Below, piece by piece: positions 8,188 to 16,901 of a stretch of 64,000 nt of DNA. Under the pieces are notes generated by a model. The model did no database searches. It was not told the DNA's origin and saw nothing but the letters and a program-made list of their open reading frames with translations. The stretch spans positions 434,001 through 498,000 of the forward strand of contig UNRJ01000003.1 in the NCBI GenBank assembly GCA_900537125.1. The letters run 5' to 3'. The DNA is from Rhodobacteraceae bacterium Alg238-R152. GTDB lineage: Bacteria > Pseudomonadota > Alphaproteobacteria > Rhodobacterales > Rhodobacteraceae. Positions within the stretch are counted from its first letter, which is position 1; each line of letters begins with the position of its first letter. Both the position numbers and the translations under genes were made by a program.

Positions 8188-10339
8188 TTGTCTCGTCCTC
8201 TGCGCCGTCTTCTGGTGCGGCGTTGTCTGTCGATGTGTCGTCTGTTGCTGCATCTGCGCCCGTGTCCGCAGTGGCGTCTGCCTCGGTGGCAGGGGCTTCG
8301 GCGGCTGTGTCTTCGGTGGCCGCGTCCTCAGAAGCGGTTGCCTCGGCGGCGGTCTCGCTTGCTTCTGTGGTGTCTTCAGTAGTTACCTCGGAGGCTTCCT
8401 CTGACGTGGCTTCGGGGGTGTCCGCCTCGGTGGCGTCTGCTTCGCTTTCGCTTGCCTCAGTTTCGGTGGCCTCGGAATCTGCGGCTTCGGCACCGTCTTC
8501 TGCGACGGTCACGGCTTGTTCTTCTTCTGGCACGATGCGGACAAATTCGATGCGGCGGTTGGCTTCGCGGCCTTCGGCGGTGTCGTTGTCAGCAATGGGC
8601 TGGCTTTCGCCATAGCCAAGCGCAAGGAAGCCTTTGGTCAGTACGCGGCGGTCTTGTAGGGCTGTGAGAACTGCCAAGGCACGGGTTTGCGACAGGGCTT
8701 GGTTCATGCTTTCACGGCCCTGGCTGTCGGTGTGGCCTTGAATTTCGATTTGCAGGTCCGGACAGGCGTTAAGTTCTTCGGCCAATTTGTCGATGATGGC
8801 CGCTGCGCTTTCGTCCAACGTGCCACTGCCGGGCTCAAAGGCAATTTTGGTCTCGTCCTGAAGCGCTTTGATGTTGGCCATGCATTCTTCATTGGTGGGC
8901 AGGCCAGCCAGCGGGTCAAGCGCTTCAACATAGGTGACGTTGATCGCGAAGTGGTCGGTCTGGCTCAGTTTGGCGGCCAGAAGCTGGGCGATGCGGGCGT
9001 TGGTTTCGGTGTTGCCGGTTTTGCCGGTGATGGAAACAGCCTCCGGGGTCACGATCAGAGAGCCGTTGTTGAGCATGGTGAGCGCGTCCAATCCAGCCAT
9101 TACGCGGAACGGCCATGTGGGCGGCAGCGTCTCGTCCAGGCGGGTCGCCATATGCACGGTTTCAGTGCCAAAACGGGCGCGGGCGTAGCTGTCGGTGGTG
9201 TCGCGCGCAATGTCGTTGGGCAGGCGGCCACGCAGCTGCACCAGACCTTCGGGGCTAAGCGTGGCGGTGAATTCCTGCGCTTCGGTGCCGTTCTCATCCG
9301 CTTCGGGTGTTGGCGGTAGAGTGGCCAAGAGAGCAAAAGCTTCGGGTAGGGTGCCTTCAAGTTCGCCAACAACGCGGTCAAACAGCGTCTGATCGGTGCC
9401 CATTTGTGCGGTCAGTGTCACGTCTGCATCAGAAAAGGTCAGTGTGCCTCCACCCAGCTCGTTGAGGCCGCGAATGGCGGTGGACACAGCATCGCCCCAG
9501 CGGGTGGATGGCACGCCAAGACCAATCACACATTCTACGTTGTCCGTCAGGCCAGCGGCGCGGGCTGCGGTCAAGATTTTGGCGCGGGCTTTGTCGGTGT
9601 CCGCAGAGCAGGCGTCAAAACGGGCGATCTCGCCGTCTTTTACAAGGCGGAGCGTGAACGGGGTGATCACAGGGCGTGGGGCGGAGATGTTCAAGTTGAT
9701 CTCAACGCCGGTGGGTGCGCGGCGGGTGAGGTCGATTTCTAGCTCAGCCCGCGCTTCTGGGCTGTCGGCCATGGCGGTCACGTCAACACGGCCCGCTTTC
9801 ACCGAGATTTTGGAACGCGGCAGATCTTTCAGCGCGGAAATGGCAAAACGGGTGGCTGAGGACCAGCCGGATGGGGCGGCGTAATCAGCGGTTTCCAATA
9901 GGTCCGCCACTTCGCCATTGGCGGAGATGTTTTTGAGCTCACGCAGCATACGCTCACGGTCGGCGCTTTCTGGGATCAAGCCGATGAGCGAGATGCCGGC
10001 ATCATTGCGCAGGATTTCCACGGAGAACCGTGGTGGTGCGATGGCGGCGGTGGCGGGCACTTCCATGTTGTCGATCACGCGGGCGGCATCGACGATGCGG
10101 CCTGCGGCAGACACTGCTCTGAAACGGTCAGCTTCTGAAGGCGCAACACCGGCGAGGAAAATTTGCAAGCCTTCGGCGTGCACCTCTGCCCAGTCCATGT
10201 TGTTGATGGAAAGCTCGTGTTCAACAGAGGACTTGGAGGTGTCTTCGATCAAATCCGCAGAAAGGCTTGCGGCAACAAGGCTGAGCAGCCCCGCTGTGGC
10301 GAAAGTGACAAAGAGAATAAGGAGGGAAGAAAGTCGCAT
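8174..10339 (-). CDS. OmpA-family envelope protein with acidic low-complexity tail
   Basis: A 721-aa exported protein. An N-terminal hydrophobic signal/anchor (LLILFVTFATAGLLSLVAA) is followed by several ~60-100-residue repeats that resemble BON-type modules. An OmpA C-terminal peptidoglycan-binding domain follows at about 498-600 (QGHTDSQGRESMNQ, ANRRIEFV). The last ~115 residues are almost only Ala, Glu, Asp, Thr and Ser, with no Lys or Arg. The family tethers envelope layers to murein. The tail is unusual and its role unknown. It lies 61 bases downstream of ubiA and overlaps the next small membrane gene by 14 bases. Confidence 0.85.
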   Translation of the reverse strand: MRLSSLLILFVTFATAGLLSLVAASLSADLIEDTSKSSVEHELSINNMDWAEVHAEGLQIFLAGVAPSEADRFRAVSAAGRIVDAARVIDNMEVPATAAIAPPRFSVEILRNDAGISLIGLIPESADRERMLRELKNISANGEVADLLETADYAAPSGWSSATRFAISALKDLPRSKISVKAGRVDVTAMADSPEARAELEIDLTRRAPTGVEINLNISAPRPVITPFTLRLVKDGEIARFDACSADTDKARAKILTAARAAGLTDNVECVIGLGVPSTRWGDAVSTAIRGLNELGGGTLTFSDADVTLTAQMGTDQTLFDRVVGELEGTLPEAFALLATLPPTPEADENGTEAQEFTATLSPEGLVQLRGRLPNDIARDTTDSYARARFGTETVHMATRLDETLPPTWPFRVMAGLDALTMLNNGSLIVTPEAVSITGKTGNTETNARIAQLLAAKLSQTDHFAINVTYVEALDPLAGLPTNEECMANIKALQDETKIAFEPGSGTLDESAAAIIDKLAEELNACPDLQIEIQGHTDSQGRESMNQALSQTRALAVLTALQDRRVLTKGFLALGYGESQPIADNDTAEGREANRRIEFVRIVPEEEQAVTVAEDGAEAADSEATETEASESEADATEADTPEATSEEASEVTTEDTTEASETAAEATASEDAATEDTAAEAPATEADATADTGADAATDDTSTDNAAPEDGAEDETNDQN

Positions 10340-10400
10340 TCAGTTAGTTTGGCCTGTCCAGTGGTGCATGGTTGATACTGCGCAATGGGCCTGCTTGCAA

Positions 10401-11366
10401 TCACAGGAAAAAGGCTACGGCGAAAAACAGCAGAGGGATCAGGCCGGTGTCGCGATTGGCGCGGAACAGGCGCAGGAGCACGGCAGAGTCGTCGGTGTCG
10501 AGTTGGCGCAGCTGCCATTGCATGTGCCAGCCCATGGCCAAGGGGCCGAGCAGGGCAACCGCCATCGCGGCCGGGCTGTGGTCGATGGTGACCATCAGCA
10601 CAGCAAAGCCAAACAGCATGATGGTTAGGGTCAGGAAGCCTTGCAGCCATTGTGGGGTGTTTTGGCCAAACAGCCGCGCGGTGGACTTTACGCCAATCAG
10701 CGCGTCATCTTCAGTATCCTGATGGGCATAGATGGTGTCGTAGAACAACGTCCAGCTGATGCCGGCAACATACAGGATCACGGCGGGCAAAGCGAGGCTG
10801 CCGGTGTGGGCCGTCCAGGCTAGCAAAGCGCCCCAGTTGAAGGCTAGGCCGAGGAAGACCTGCGGCCACCAGGTGAAGCGTTTGGCAAAGGGGTAAATTG
10901 CCACCGGGATCAGCGAGGCAATGCCCAGCAGGATGGCGTTGACGTTGAAGGTCAGCAGGATGGCGGCGGAGATCAGGGTCTGGAGGCCCATCCAGACAGC
11001 GGCCTGTTTGGTGGTGACTTGGCCTGACGGAATTGGACGCGAGCGGGTGCGGGCAACTTTGGCGTCAATGTCGCGGTCGGTGATGTCGTTCCAAGTACAG
11101 CCCGCGCCGCGCATCAGGAAGGCCCCCATGGCGCAACCGACAGCAATCCAGAGGTCATGCAGCGAGGCTTGGCCGTCGCTGAGAATGGCCAGACCAAGGC
11201 TCATCCAGCAGGGCAGCAGCAGCAGCCAGGTGCCAATGGGACGGTCGGCGCGGGACAGGCGCAGGTATGGGCGGGACCAGGCCGGGGCGAGGTGGTCGAC
11301 CCAATTGCCTTTCACGGCGTCAGAAACTTGCCCCTTGGGGTCTTCCTTTGCGGGCGTGTCGGCCAT
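10401..11366 (-). CDS. ubiA: 4-hydroxybenzoate polyprenyltransferase
   Basis: UbiA (321 aa) prenylates 4-hydroxybenzoate in the inner membrane, an early step of ubiquinone synthesis. The first Asp-rich motif is NDITDRDID at residues 93-101 and the second is in AHQDTEDDALIGVKS; multiple hydrophobic helices surround both. The start at 11366 (MADTPAKED) has GGGA 8 bases upstream. The first base of its ATG lies immediately beside the possible start of rsmE on the other strand, so its promoter must lie inside rsmE. Confidence 0.95.
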   Translation of the reverse strand: MADTPAKEDPKGQVSDAVKGNWVDHLAPAWSRPYLRLSRADRPIGTWLLLLPCWMSLGLAILSDGQASLHDLWIAVGCAMGAFLMRGAGCTWNDITDRDIDAKVARTRSRPIPSGQVTTKQAAVWMGLQTLISAAILLTFNVNAILLGIASLIPVAIYPFAKRFTWWPQVFLGLAFNWGALLAWTAHTGSLALPAVILYVAGISWTLFYDTIYAHQDTEDDALIGVKSTARLFGQNTPQWLQGFLTLTIMLFGFAVLMVTIDHSPAAMAVALLGPLAMGWHMQWQLRQLDTDDSAVLLRLFRANRDTGLIPLLFFAVAFFL

Positions 11367-11378
11367 ATGTCGGTTCCC

Positions 11379-12104
11379 ATGAAACAGGCAAAAGTCAGAC
11401 TGTATGTAGAGCAGGGCTTGGGGGAAGGGCAAACCATTCCTCTGACCAAAGAGCAGGCGCATTACCTTTTTGGCGTGATGCGCATGGCGGTGGGTGATCC
11501 GGTGCTGTTGTTTAACGGGCGGGATGGCGAGTGGCGCTGTGCTGTGACTGTAGCGAATAAGCGCAATGGAGAGCTGGTGTGTGAGGCGCAGACCAAGCCG
11601 TTGCAGATGCCGCCGGACCTGTGGCTGTGCTTTGCGCCAATCAAGAAGGCGCGCACGGATTTTATCGTTGAGAAAGCCGCTGAAATGGGTGCGGCGCGGA
11701 TTGTGCCGGTGAACACCGATTTCACCAACAGCGAGCGCATCCGGCAGGACCGGTTGCAGGCGCATGCGGTGGAAGCGGCGGAGCAATGTGGCGGGACATA
11801 TGTGCCGGAGGTCAGCGATCTGGTGAAGCTGGATCGGTTGCTGTCGGAATGGCCTGAGGGGCGTCAGCTGATGTTTTGCGATGAGGCTGAGGTGGGCAGC
11901 GCAAAGCGGTTGGCGGCGTCAGAAGGTGGACCTTGGGCGATTTTGATTGGGCCGGAAGGTGGGTTTTCTGAAGCTGAACGGGACCGGTTGAAGGCCTTGC
12001 CGTTTGCCCATGTGGTGAGCCTGGGGCCACGGATTCTGCGAGCGGATACGGCGGCGGTGGCGGCGATGACCTTGTGGCAGCAAAGCCTGGGGGATTGGCA
12101 GTGA
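11379..12104 (+). CDS. rsmE: 16S rRNA (uracil1498-N3)-methyltransferase
   Basis: RsmE (241 aa from 11379) is a SPOUT-class methyltransferase acting on U1498 of 16S rRNA. The knot motifs ILIGPEGGFSEAERD and SLGPRILRADTA, which bind S-adenosylmethionine, are near the C-terminus. An N-terminal PUA-like domain includes EQAHYLFGVMRM. The start may be 11367 (MSVPMKQ) or 11379 (MKQAKVRLYVE). The latter matches the family N-terminus better; neither has a clear Shine-Dalgarno. The stop overlaps the start of the acetyltransferase gene (GTGA). Confidence 0.94.
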   Translation: MKQAKVRLYVEQGLGEGQTIPLTKEQAHYLFGVMRMAVGDPVLLFNGRDGEWRCAVTVANKRNGELVCEAQTKPLQMPPDLWLCFAPIKKARTDFIVEKAAEMGAARIVPVNTDFTNSERIRQDRLQAHAVEAAEQCGGTYVPEVSDLVKLDRLLSEWPEGRQLMFCDEAEVGSAKRLAASEGGPWAILIGPEGGFSEAERDRLKALPFAHVVSLGPRILRADTAAVAAMTLWQQSLGDWQ

Positions 12105-12952
12105 GCTGGCGCGCGGTCACAGAGGCGGACCTTGGCTGGGTTGAGGCGTTTCTGCGCGAACGTATTCAGAGCTCGATGTTTTTTCTGAGCAACCTTAATG
12201 AACACGGCATAAACGGCGCTGCGGATCGCGCGATGCGCATTTGGGTGTTGGACGGTGATCGCAAGGGGCTTTTTGCGCTGTCCAATGGCGGCATGATCTT
12301 AATGCAGGCGCCGGATGCCACGGCGGAAGACTGGCTAGCGACACGTGCCTTTTGGGCGGATCGGGAGCTGATTGGGTGTTTGGGAGATGGCGCGCAGGTG
12401 GCGACGTTTTTTGCGGCGACGGGTATGGGCGACCGGCCGATGTCGCTAAATGAAGACGAGCCGGGCTATCGGCTGGAGTTGGCGCAGTTGAAGATGCCGG
12501 AGTGTGACGGGTTCAGCATGGTGCCGCTTGGCGAAGACCACCGCGCGTTGGCAGCGAAGTGGCGCACGGCCTATCATGGCGAGGTCTTGGGAACACCGGC
12601 GCATAAATGTGCCGAAATGGCAGCACAGGACATTGCCCGCTGTATTGAGAGAGACACGCATCGCATTTTGCTCAAAGACGGCGTGCCGGTTGCCAAAACC
12701 GGATTTAACGCCACCTTACCGGATACGGTGCAGATTGGCGGGGTCTATACGCCACCTGAGTTGCGCGGGCAGGGGCTGGCGCGACGGGCAGTTGCACTGC
12801 ATTTGCAGGAATCATGGGAGAAGGGGGCAAAGTTGGCAATCCTGTTTGCGGCCAATGAAGCGGCAGCGCGGGCGTATGAATCCATTGGGTTTGAGCGTAA
12901 CGGGACGTTTTCTTTGATGATGTTTATGGCGGAAGAGGAGGCGGTCACATGA
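12101..12952 (+). CDS. GNAT-family N-acetyltransferase
   Basis: A ~283-aa protein whose C-terminal half is a GNAT acetyltransferase domain: YTPPELRGQGLARRAV is the acetyl-CoA-binding loop (Q/RxxGxG/A type), and LFAANEAAARAYESIGF is the following helix. The N-terminal half is a diverged domain that could be a second GNAT-like fold. The GTG start at 12101 overlaps the rsmE stop by 4 bases, better than an internal ATG at 12074. Its stop overlaps the next gene (ATGA). The substrate is unknown. Confidence 0.8.
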   Translation: MSWRAVTEADLGWVEAFLRERIQSSMFFLSNLNEHGINGAADRAMRIWVLDGDRKGLFALSNGGMILMQAPDATAEDWLATRAFWADRELIGCLGDGAQVATFFAATGMGDRPMSLNEDEPGYRLELAQLKMPECDGFSMVPLGEDHRALAAKWRTAYHGEVLGTPAHKCAEMAAQDIARCIERDTHRILLKDGVPVAKTGFNATLPDTVQIGGVYTPPELRGQGLARRAVALHLQESWEKGAKLAILFAANEAAARAYESIGFERNGTFSLMMFMAEEEAVT

Positions 12953-13458
12953 CTTTCATTCGACCGGAGGCCCGCGCGGCGGTGGCGCAGTGGCGGGAAG
13001 CCTTGGTTGGCGGTGCGGTGCTGCTGCTTGGTCTGTGGTGGGCCAGCGGTTTTGGCGTGATGAAATGGCTTGGGATTGTCTTGGTGGCTGTCGGCGCAGT
13101 GCTGATTGTCAGCGGTCTGCAACGTGGGCGGTTTCGCATTGGCAAAGGCGGGCCGGGCGTGGTTCAGGTGGACGAGGGTGAGGTGGCCTATTTTGGCCCG
13201 CTCAACGGTGGCAGCGTGGCCATTCGCAGTATTAGCCGCGTGGTTCTGGACGGGCGTAGCAAACCTGCGGTCTGGGCGTTGTATCAGCCGGGGCAGGCGC
13301 CGTTGCATATTCCGGTGAATGCGGAAGGCTCCGATGCGTTGTTTGATGCGTTTGCCTCGCTGGAAGGCATCCGCACAGAACACATGTTGTCCCAGTTGAA
13401 GGTGACGCCGGATCAACCGGTTGTGATCTGGGCAAAATCAGACCCCCGGTTGCATTGA
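12949..13458 (+). CDS. Conserved membrane protein, 169 aa
   Basis: An unrecognised protein with two adjacent N-terminal membrane segments (about residues 20-34 and 38-57: GGAVLLLGLWW, WLGIVLVAVGAVLIVSG), then a cytoplasmic or periplasmic beta-rich domain of ~110 residues. The start overlaps the acetyltransferase stop by 4 bases, so rsmE, the acetyltransferase and this gene form a coupled operon. gshA follows 63 bases later and may be read through. Confidence 0.75.
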   Translation: MTFIRPEARAAVAQWREALVGGAVLLLGLWWASGFGVMKWLGIVLVAVGAVLIVSGLQRGRFRIGKGGPGVVQVDEGEVAYFGPLNGGSVAIRSISRVVLDGRSKPAVWALYQPGQAPLHIPVNAEGSDALFDAFASLEGIRTEHMLSQLKVTPDQPVVIWAKSDPRLH

Positions 13459-13521
13459 CACTGCACAAATTTACGATCACGACTACTGTCCCAAGCGAGT
13501 TTGCAGGAGCGGAGCAAGCCT

Positions 13522-14892
13522 ATGTCTATTCCACAGTCCGGCGGCGGGCCGATCGAACATCACGATCAGCTGGCTGAATATCTCAGCGATGGCTGCAAAC
13601 CCAAAGAAGACTGGCGTATTGGCACCGAACACGAGAAGTTTGGCTATTGCAAAGACACGCTAAAGCCCCTGCCATACGAGGGTGAACGCTCCATTTTGGC
13701 GGTGCTGGAAGGTCTGCGTGACGGGCACGGTTGGGCGCCGGTGGAAGAAGGCGGCAAGCTGATTGGGCTGGAAAAAGACGGCGCCAATGTGAGCCTAGAG
13801 CCCGGTGGACAGTTGGAGCTGTCGGGGGCGCCGTTGGAGACTATCCACCAGACCTGTGATGAGGTGAACCAACACCTGACCGATGTGAAAGACATCGCGG
13901 ATAAGATTGGCGTGGGTTTCATCGGGTTGGGGGCTGCGCCGATCTGGAGTCACGAGGATATGCCTTTGATGCCCAAAGGCCGCTACAAGCTGATGGACAG
14001 CTATATGGGCAAGGTCGGCACCATGGGCACAACCATGATGCGCCGCACCTGCACGGTGCAGGTGAACCTAGATTTTGCCAGTGAACCTGACATGGTGCAA
14101 AAGCTACGTGTCGCGCTGGCGTTGCAGCCGGTGGCCAATGCGCTGTTTGCCAATTCGCCGTTTTTGGACGGCAAGCCCAACGGTGTAAAATCCACCCGTG
14201 GACTGGTCTGGCGCAATCTGGATGATGCGCGCACAGGTATGTTGCCGTTTGTGTTTGAGGATGGCTTTGGCTTTGAAGCCTGGGTGCAATATGCGCTCGA
14301 TGTACCGATGTATTTTGTCTATCGCGATGGCACATACGTCAACGCGCTGGGCATGTCGTTCCGCGACTTCCTCAAAGGCGAGCTGCCCGCATTGCCCGGT
14401 GAGAAGCCAACGCTGAGCGATTGGGCGGATCATTTGACCACAGCCTTCCCGGAGGCACGGATTAAGAAGTTCATGGAGATGCGCGGCGCGGACGGTGGTC
14501 CGTGGCGGCGGCTGTGTGCCTTGCCGGCGTTCTGGGTGGGGCTGATGTATGATCAGTCTTCGCTGGATGCGGCTTGGGATCTGGTGAAAGGCTGGGATGC
14601 GGAGACGCGGGAAGCCCTGCGAGTGGCGGCCAGTGAGGACGGGCTTCAGGCCCAGGTTGGTCCCATCAAGATGCATGATCTGGCGCGGGAAGTGTTGGAA
14701 ATCTCCGAAGCGGGCTTGGTGGCGCGTGGCATGGCTGGTGCTGGAGGATTGGTGCCCAATGAGACCCATTTCCTAAATGCGCTGAAAGAAAGCGTTGAAA
14801 GTGGCAAGGTGCCAGCCGATGAGCTGCTGGAGCGCTATCACGGCGATTGGAACGGCGATCTGAGCAAGATCTACGGCGAATACAGCTATTGA
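13522..14892 (+). CDS. gshA: Glutamate--cysteine ligase
   Basis: A 456-aa ATP-dependent ligase that makes gamma-glutamylcysteine, the first step of glutathione synthesis. It belongs to the plant/alphaproteobacterial type: the N-terminal DWRIGTEHEKFGY, then LEPGGQLELSGAPLETIHQTC (substrate and ATP site) and MRRTCTVQVNLDF are characteristic. The start at 13522 has AGGAGCGGAG upstream; a TTG at 13501 is a weaker alternative. It converges with the first of the five-paralogue genes with only 26 bases between stops. Confidence 0.95.
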   Translation: MSIPQSGGGPIEHHDQLAEYLSDGCKPKEDWRIGTEHEKFGYCKDTLKPLPYEGERSILAVLEGLRDGHGWAPVEEGGKLIGLEKDGANVSLEPGGQLELSGAPLETIHQTCDEVNQHLTDVKDIADKIGVGFIGLGAAPIWSHEDMPLMPKGRYKLMDSYMGKVGTMGTTMMRRTCTVQVNLDFASEPDMVQKLRVALALQPVANALFANSPFLDGKPNGVKSTRGLVWRNLDDARTGMLPFVFEDGFGFEAWVQYALDVPMYFVYRDGTYVNALGMSFRDFLKGELPALPGEKPTLSDWADHLTTAFPEARIKKFMEMRGADGGPWRRLCALPAFWVGLMYDQSSLDAAWDLVKGWDAETREALRVAASEDGLQAQVGPIKMHDLAREVLEISEAGLVARGMAGAGGLVPNETHFLNALKESVESGKVPADELLERYHGDWNGDLSKIYGEYSY

Positions 14893-14918
14893 TTTTGGCG
14901 AAAGGGAGCGCTGCTGGC

Positions 14919-15359
14919 TTAGAGCAGGTGGCGTTCCTGGTGACCAAAATCTGGAAAATACTTGAGGCACTCTTCTGGCAAGTTGAGTGTCGCGAGCATT
15001 TCCGGATAACCGGTTACAACATGTAATCGGATCGGGATGTTCTTTGCCGCAATGAGCCCCTCATACATGAGGATTGCCGGCTCAGACACTTTTGTGCTGC
15101 CAACCAGACAAATATCGATTGGGCTGTCTAAGCTGCCGTGCGTTTCGTCTGAGCGCGTAGTGAACTCGTTCATTTCGTCATAGCCAATCTCAAAAGAGGT
15201 GACCCGAAAAAAGTCGCTGACTTCCGACATGCCGGGCCTGTATTCGGCGTGTCGATAGCAGGCCTGTGTTTCGTCAAAGAGTTCCTGAGGTGTGACTCGC
15301 CCCGAATAGACAATGTGGACGAGGTCAAGCTCAGGAATGATTGTGAGGCTGACGGGCAT
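14919..15359 (-). CDS. Array paralogue 1, unassigned small protein (146 aa)
   Basis: First (transcriptionally last) of five tandem paralogues. It starts Met-Pro-Val, has no signal peptide or membrane segment, and shows a hydrophobic strand (LVHIVYSGRVT) followed by helix. It also carries the family motifs FEIGYDEM and GYPEMLATLNLP, ending in ERHLL. By hand alignment it is about 51% identical (75/146, no gaps) to paralogue 2. The beta-alpha pattern suggests a STAS/SpoIIAA-like fold, but that is inference. Shine-Dalgarno AAGGAAAG is good. Function unknown. Confidence 0.75.
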   Translation of the reverse strand: MPVSLTIIPELDLVHIVYSGRVTPQELFDETQACYRHAEYRPGMSEVSDFFRVTSFEIGYDEMNEFTTRSDETHGSLDSPIDICLVGSTKVSEPAILMYEGLIAAKNIPIRLHVVTGYPEMLATLNLPEECLKYFPDFGHQERHLL

Positions 15360-15486
15360 CGCTTTCCTTTTTGATTAGTTTGCGATGTATCTTTTTGCTG
15401 AGCAACCCTTTGCCATTGATGGGTGTGAATTTTGCTTCTGCGTTTTGAAATTGAAAAACAAAGCCTGCAAAGTAGTTTTCTCGAGC

Positions 15487-15927
15487 TTAGAGCAAATGAC
15501 TTTCCCGATGGCAAAATTCGGGGAAATGTTTCAGGCTGTCTGGCGGCAGGTTAAGGACCGCTAAAACCTCGGGGTACCCTTGCACGATGTGAAGGTGGAA
15601 TGGGGCATTGGTGGCAGCAGAGAGGTTTTCATACATGGCCACGGCCGCGGCCGTGGCCTTTGTGTCGCCAACCAGGCAGAGCTGAATGGGGGTAGTCACC
15701 TCGCGGTAGGTTTCCAGAGCTTGCTTCGTGTAAGTCAGCATCTCATCAAAACCAATGTCGATCTCGGTCACCTGTGTCAGGTCATTCACCCCAGGCATAC
15801 CAACCTGAAAGGCGGGGTTTTGATGACGTTTGATAGTCTCGTCGATCAGATCTTGGATGGTGAGACGCCCCCAATACACAATATGCACAACATTGAGTTC
15901 GGGAATTACGCTGACGCTGACAGGCAA
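15487..15927 (-). CDS. Array paralogue 2, unassigned small protein (146 aa)
   Basis: A 146-aa paralogue of the preceding gene with the same length and no gaps. Motifs: LNVVHIVYWGRLT, IDIGFDEM, GYPEVLAVLNLP and terminal ESHLL. The start is taken as TTG at 15927 because AAGGA lies 8 bases upstream and it gives the family N-terminus MPVSVSV; a longer reading to 16308 would overlap the membrane protein gene in another frame. A run of Ala/Val codons (residues ~90-97) creates a perfect 22-base G+C palindrome at 15637-15658. Confidence 0.75.
   Translation of the reverse strand: MPVSVSVIPELNVVHIVYWGRLTIQDLIDETIKRHQNPAFQVGMPGVNDLTQVTEIDIGFDEMLTYTKQALETYREVTTPIQLCLVGDTKATAAAVAMYENLSAATNAPFHLHIVQGYPEVLAVLNLPPDSLKHFPEFCHRESHLL
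15637..15658. repeat. Perfect 22-base G+C-only palindrome inside array paralogue 2
   Basis: Reads the same on both strands: GGCCACGGCCG followed by its mirror. It is made by alternating Ala/Thr/Val codons of the gene. All 22 bases are G, C, or the single A/T pair, so it could form a very stable hairpin in DNA or mRNA. Confidence 0.9.
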
Positions 15928-15998
15928 TTTATTTTTCCTTTTCAGCAGTTTGAGATGCTTTGGCGACCTTCGAAAAAACCACCGCAAACTGGGGTGTC

Positions 15999-16253
15999 TT
16001 ACTGTTTGGCGGCAAGCGCCTCTACAGCTGCGGCTGTGCGACGGGTGTTGTCGTGAATGCCAAGCGCCAGATAGAGCATGCCGCCCATAATCAAGACGTA
16101 GAGACCGCCAAAAACCCAGACCGCGAGCCCAGCGAGCAAACCGCCTTGGGGGTTGAAAATCGTGGCGACCCCGCTCAGCAAAACGCCAAGCGTCATAAGG
16201 ATAATGATCCCGGTGACAATTTTTTCCAATGAGTTGATGAAGAAATCGCGCAT
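15999..16253 (-). CDS. Small two-helix membrane protein, 84 aa
   Basis: A short protein with two strong hydrophobic segments (about residues 13-33, VTGIIILMTLGVLLSGVAT; and 40-65, LAGLAVWVFGGLYVLIMGG) and a charged C-terminal tail. Shine-Dalgarno AAAGGA lies 8 bases upstream. It lies on the same strand between array paralogues 2 and 3, so it is probably cotranscribed with them. Its family is not recognised. It could be a membrane partner of the array proteins, by position only. Confidence 0.7.
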   Translation of the reverse strand: MRDFFINSLEKIVTGIIILMTLGVLLSGVATIFNPQGGLLAGLAVWVFGGLYVLIMGGMLYLALGIHDNTRRTAAAVEALAAKQ

Positions 16254-16323
16254 GTAATTGTTCCTTTGTCGTCAATACAACGACAGCATGCGGTGGCTGA
16301 GATTTCAAATCAACCCAAAGGGG

Positions 16324-16779
16324 TTAGGAGGACCGGCGGGTGAGCAGGTGGGCCTCGGATTGGCAGTCTTGCGGGAATAGTTTGATGGTCTCGCGAGGCA
16401 GGTCCAAAAATGCGAGGATATCGGGGAAGCCATGCAGGATTTGCACACTGGCCAGACCGTCCTCCACCTCTGAGAGAGAGCGGAACATCTCTGCAAGCCA
16501 AGTGCTTTGCTCATTGCTGCACACGATGAAGATAAACACTTCTTCACCGCGCTCACGGTGCCGTTTTTGGATATTGGCTGTGAAGGCTTTCATTTCATCA
16601 AAGCCAACATCAAAATCCTCAAGGTTGAGCATATCCAAAACCATATGCATTCCAGGGTAAAAATCCGGGTTGGCATGTAAGGTTTGGGAAGAGGCGGCAA
16701 ATTCGTCTAAAGTGACGCTCCCGGTGAAACGGCTGTAGACAAGCGGTGCGGGACTGAGAACTTGAACTTCTATAGGCAT
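16324..16779 (-). CDS. Array paralogue 3, unassigned small protein (151 aa)
   Basis: A member of the second subtype in the array, with a five-residue extension (TRRSS) after the conserved AHLL. It has MPIEVQVLSPAPLVYSRFTG at the N-terminus, then FDVGFDEMKAF, FIFIVCSNEQ and HGFPDILAFLDLP. It is about 63% identical (95/151, ungapped hand alignment) to paralogue 4, so this pair duplicated most recently. Shine-Dalgarno GGAGGG. It is soluble by prediction; function unknown. Confidence 0.75.
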   Translation of the reverse strand: MPIEVQVLSPAPLVYSRFTGSVTLDEFAASSQTLHANPDFYPGMHMVLDMLNLEDFDVGFDEMKAFTANIQKRHRERGEEVFIFIVCSNEQSTWLAEMFRSLSEVEDGLASVQILHGFPDILAFLDLPRETIKLFPQDCQSEAHLLTRRSS

Positions 16780-16901
16780 GGTCCCTCCAAGATGAAGGCA
16801 ACTTCATAATCGGTCAAGCATCGCGTGCGCTTTGTGTTTTTCTTTGCGTGATGTCTGGGCGGGTTGGCAAAAGCCGGGAGTGGTCTGCGTTGAGTGGTGG
16901 G

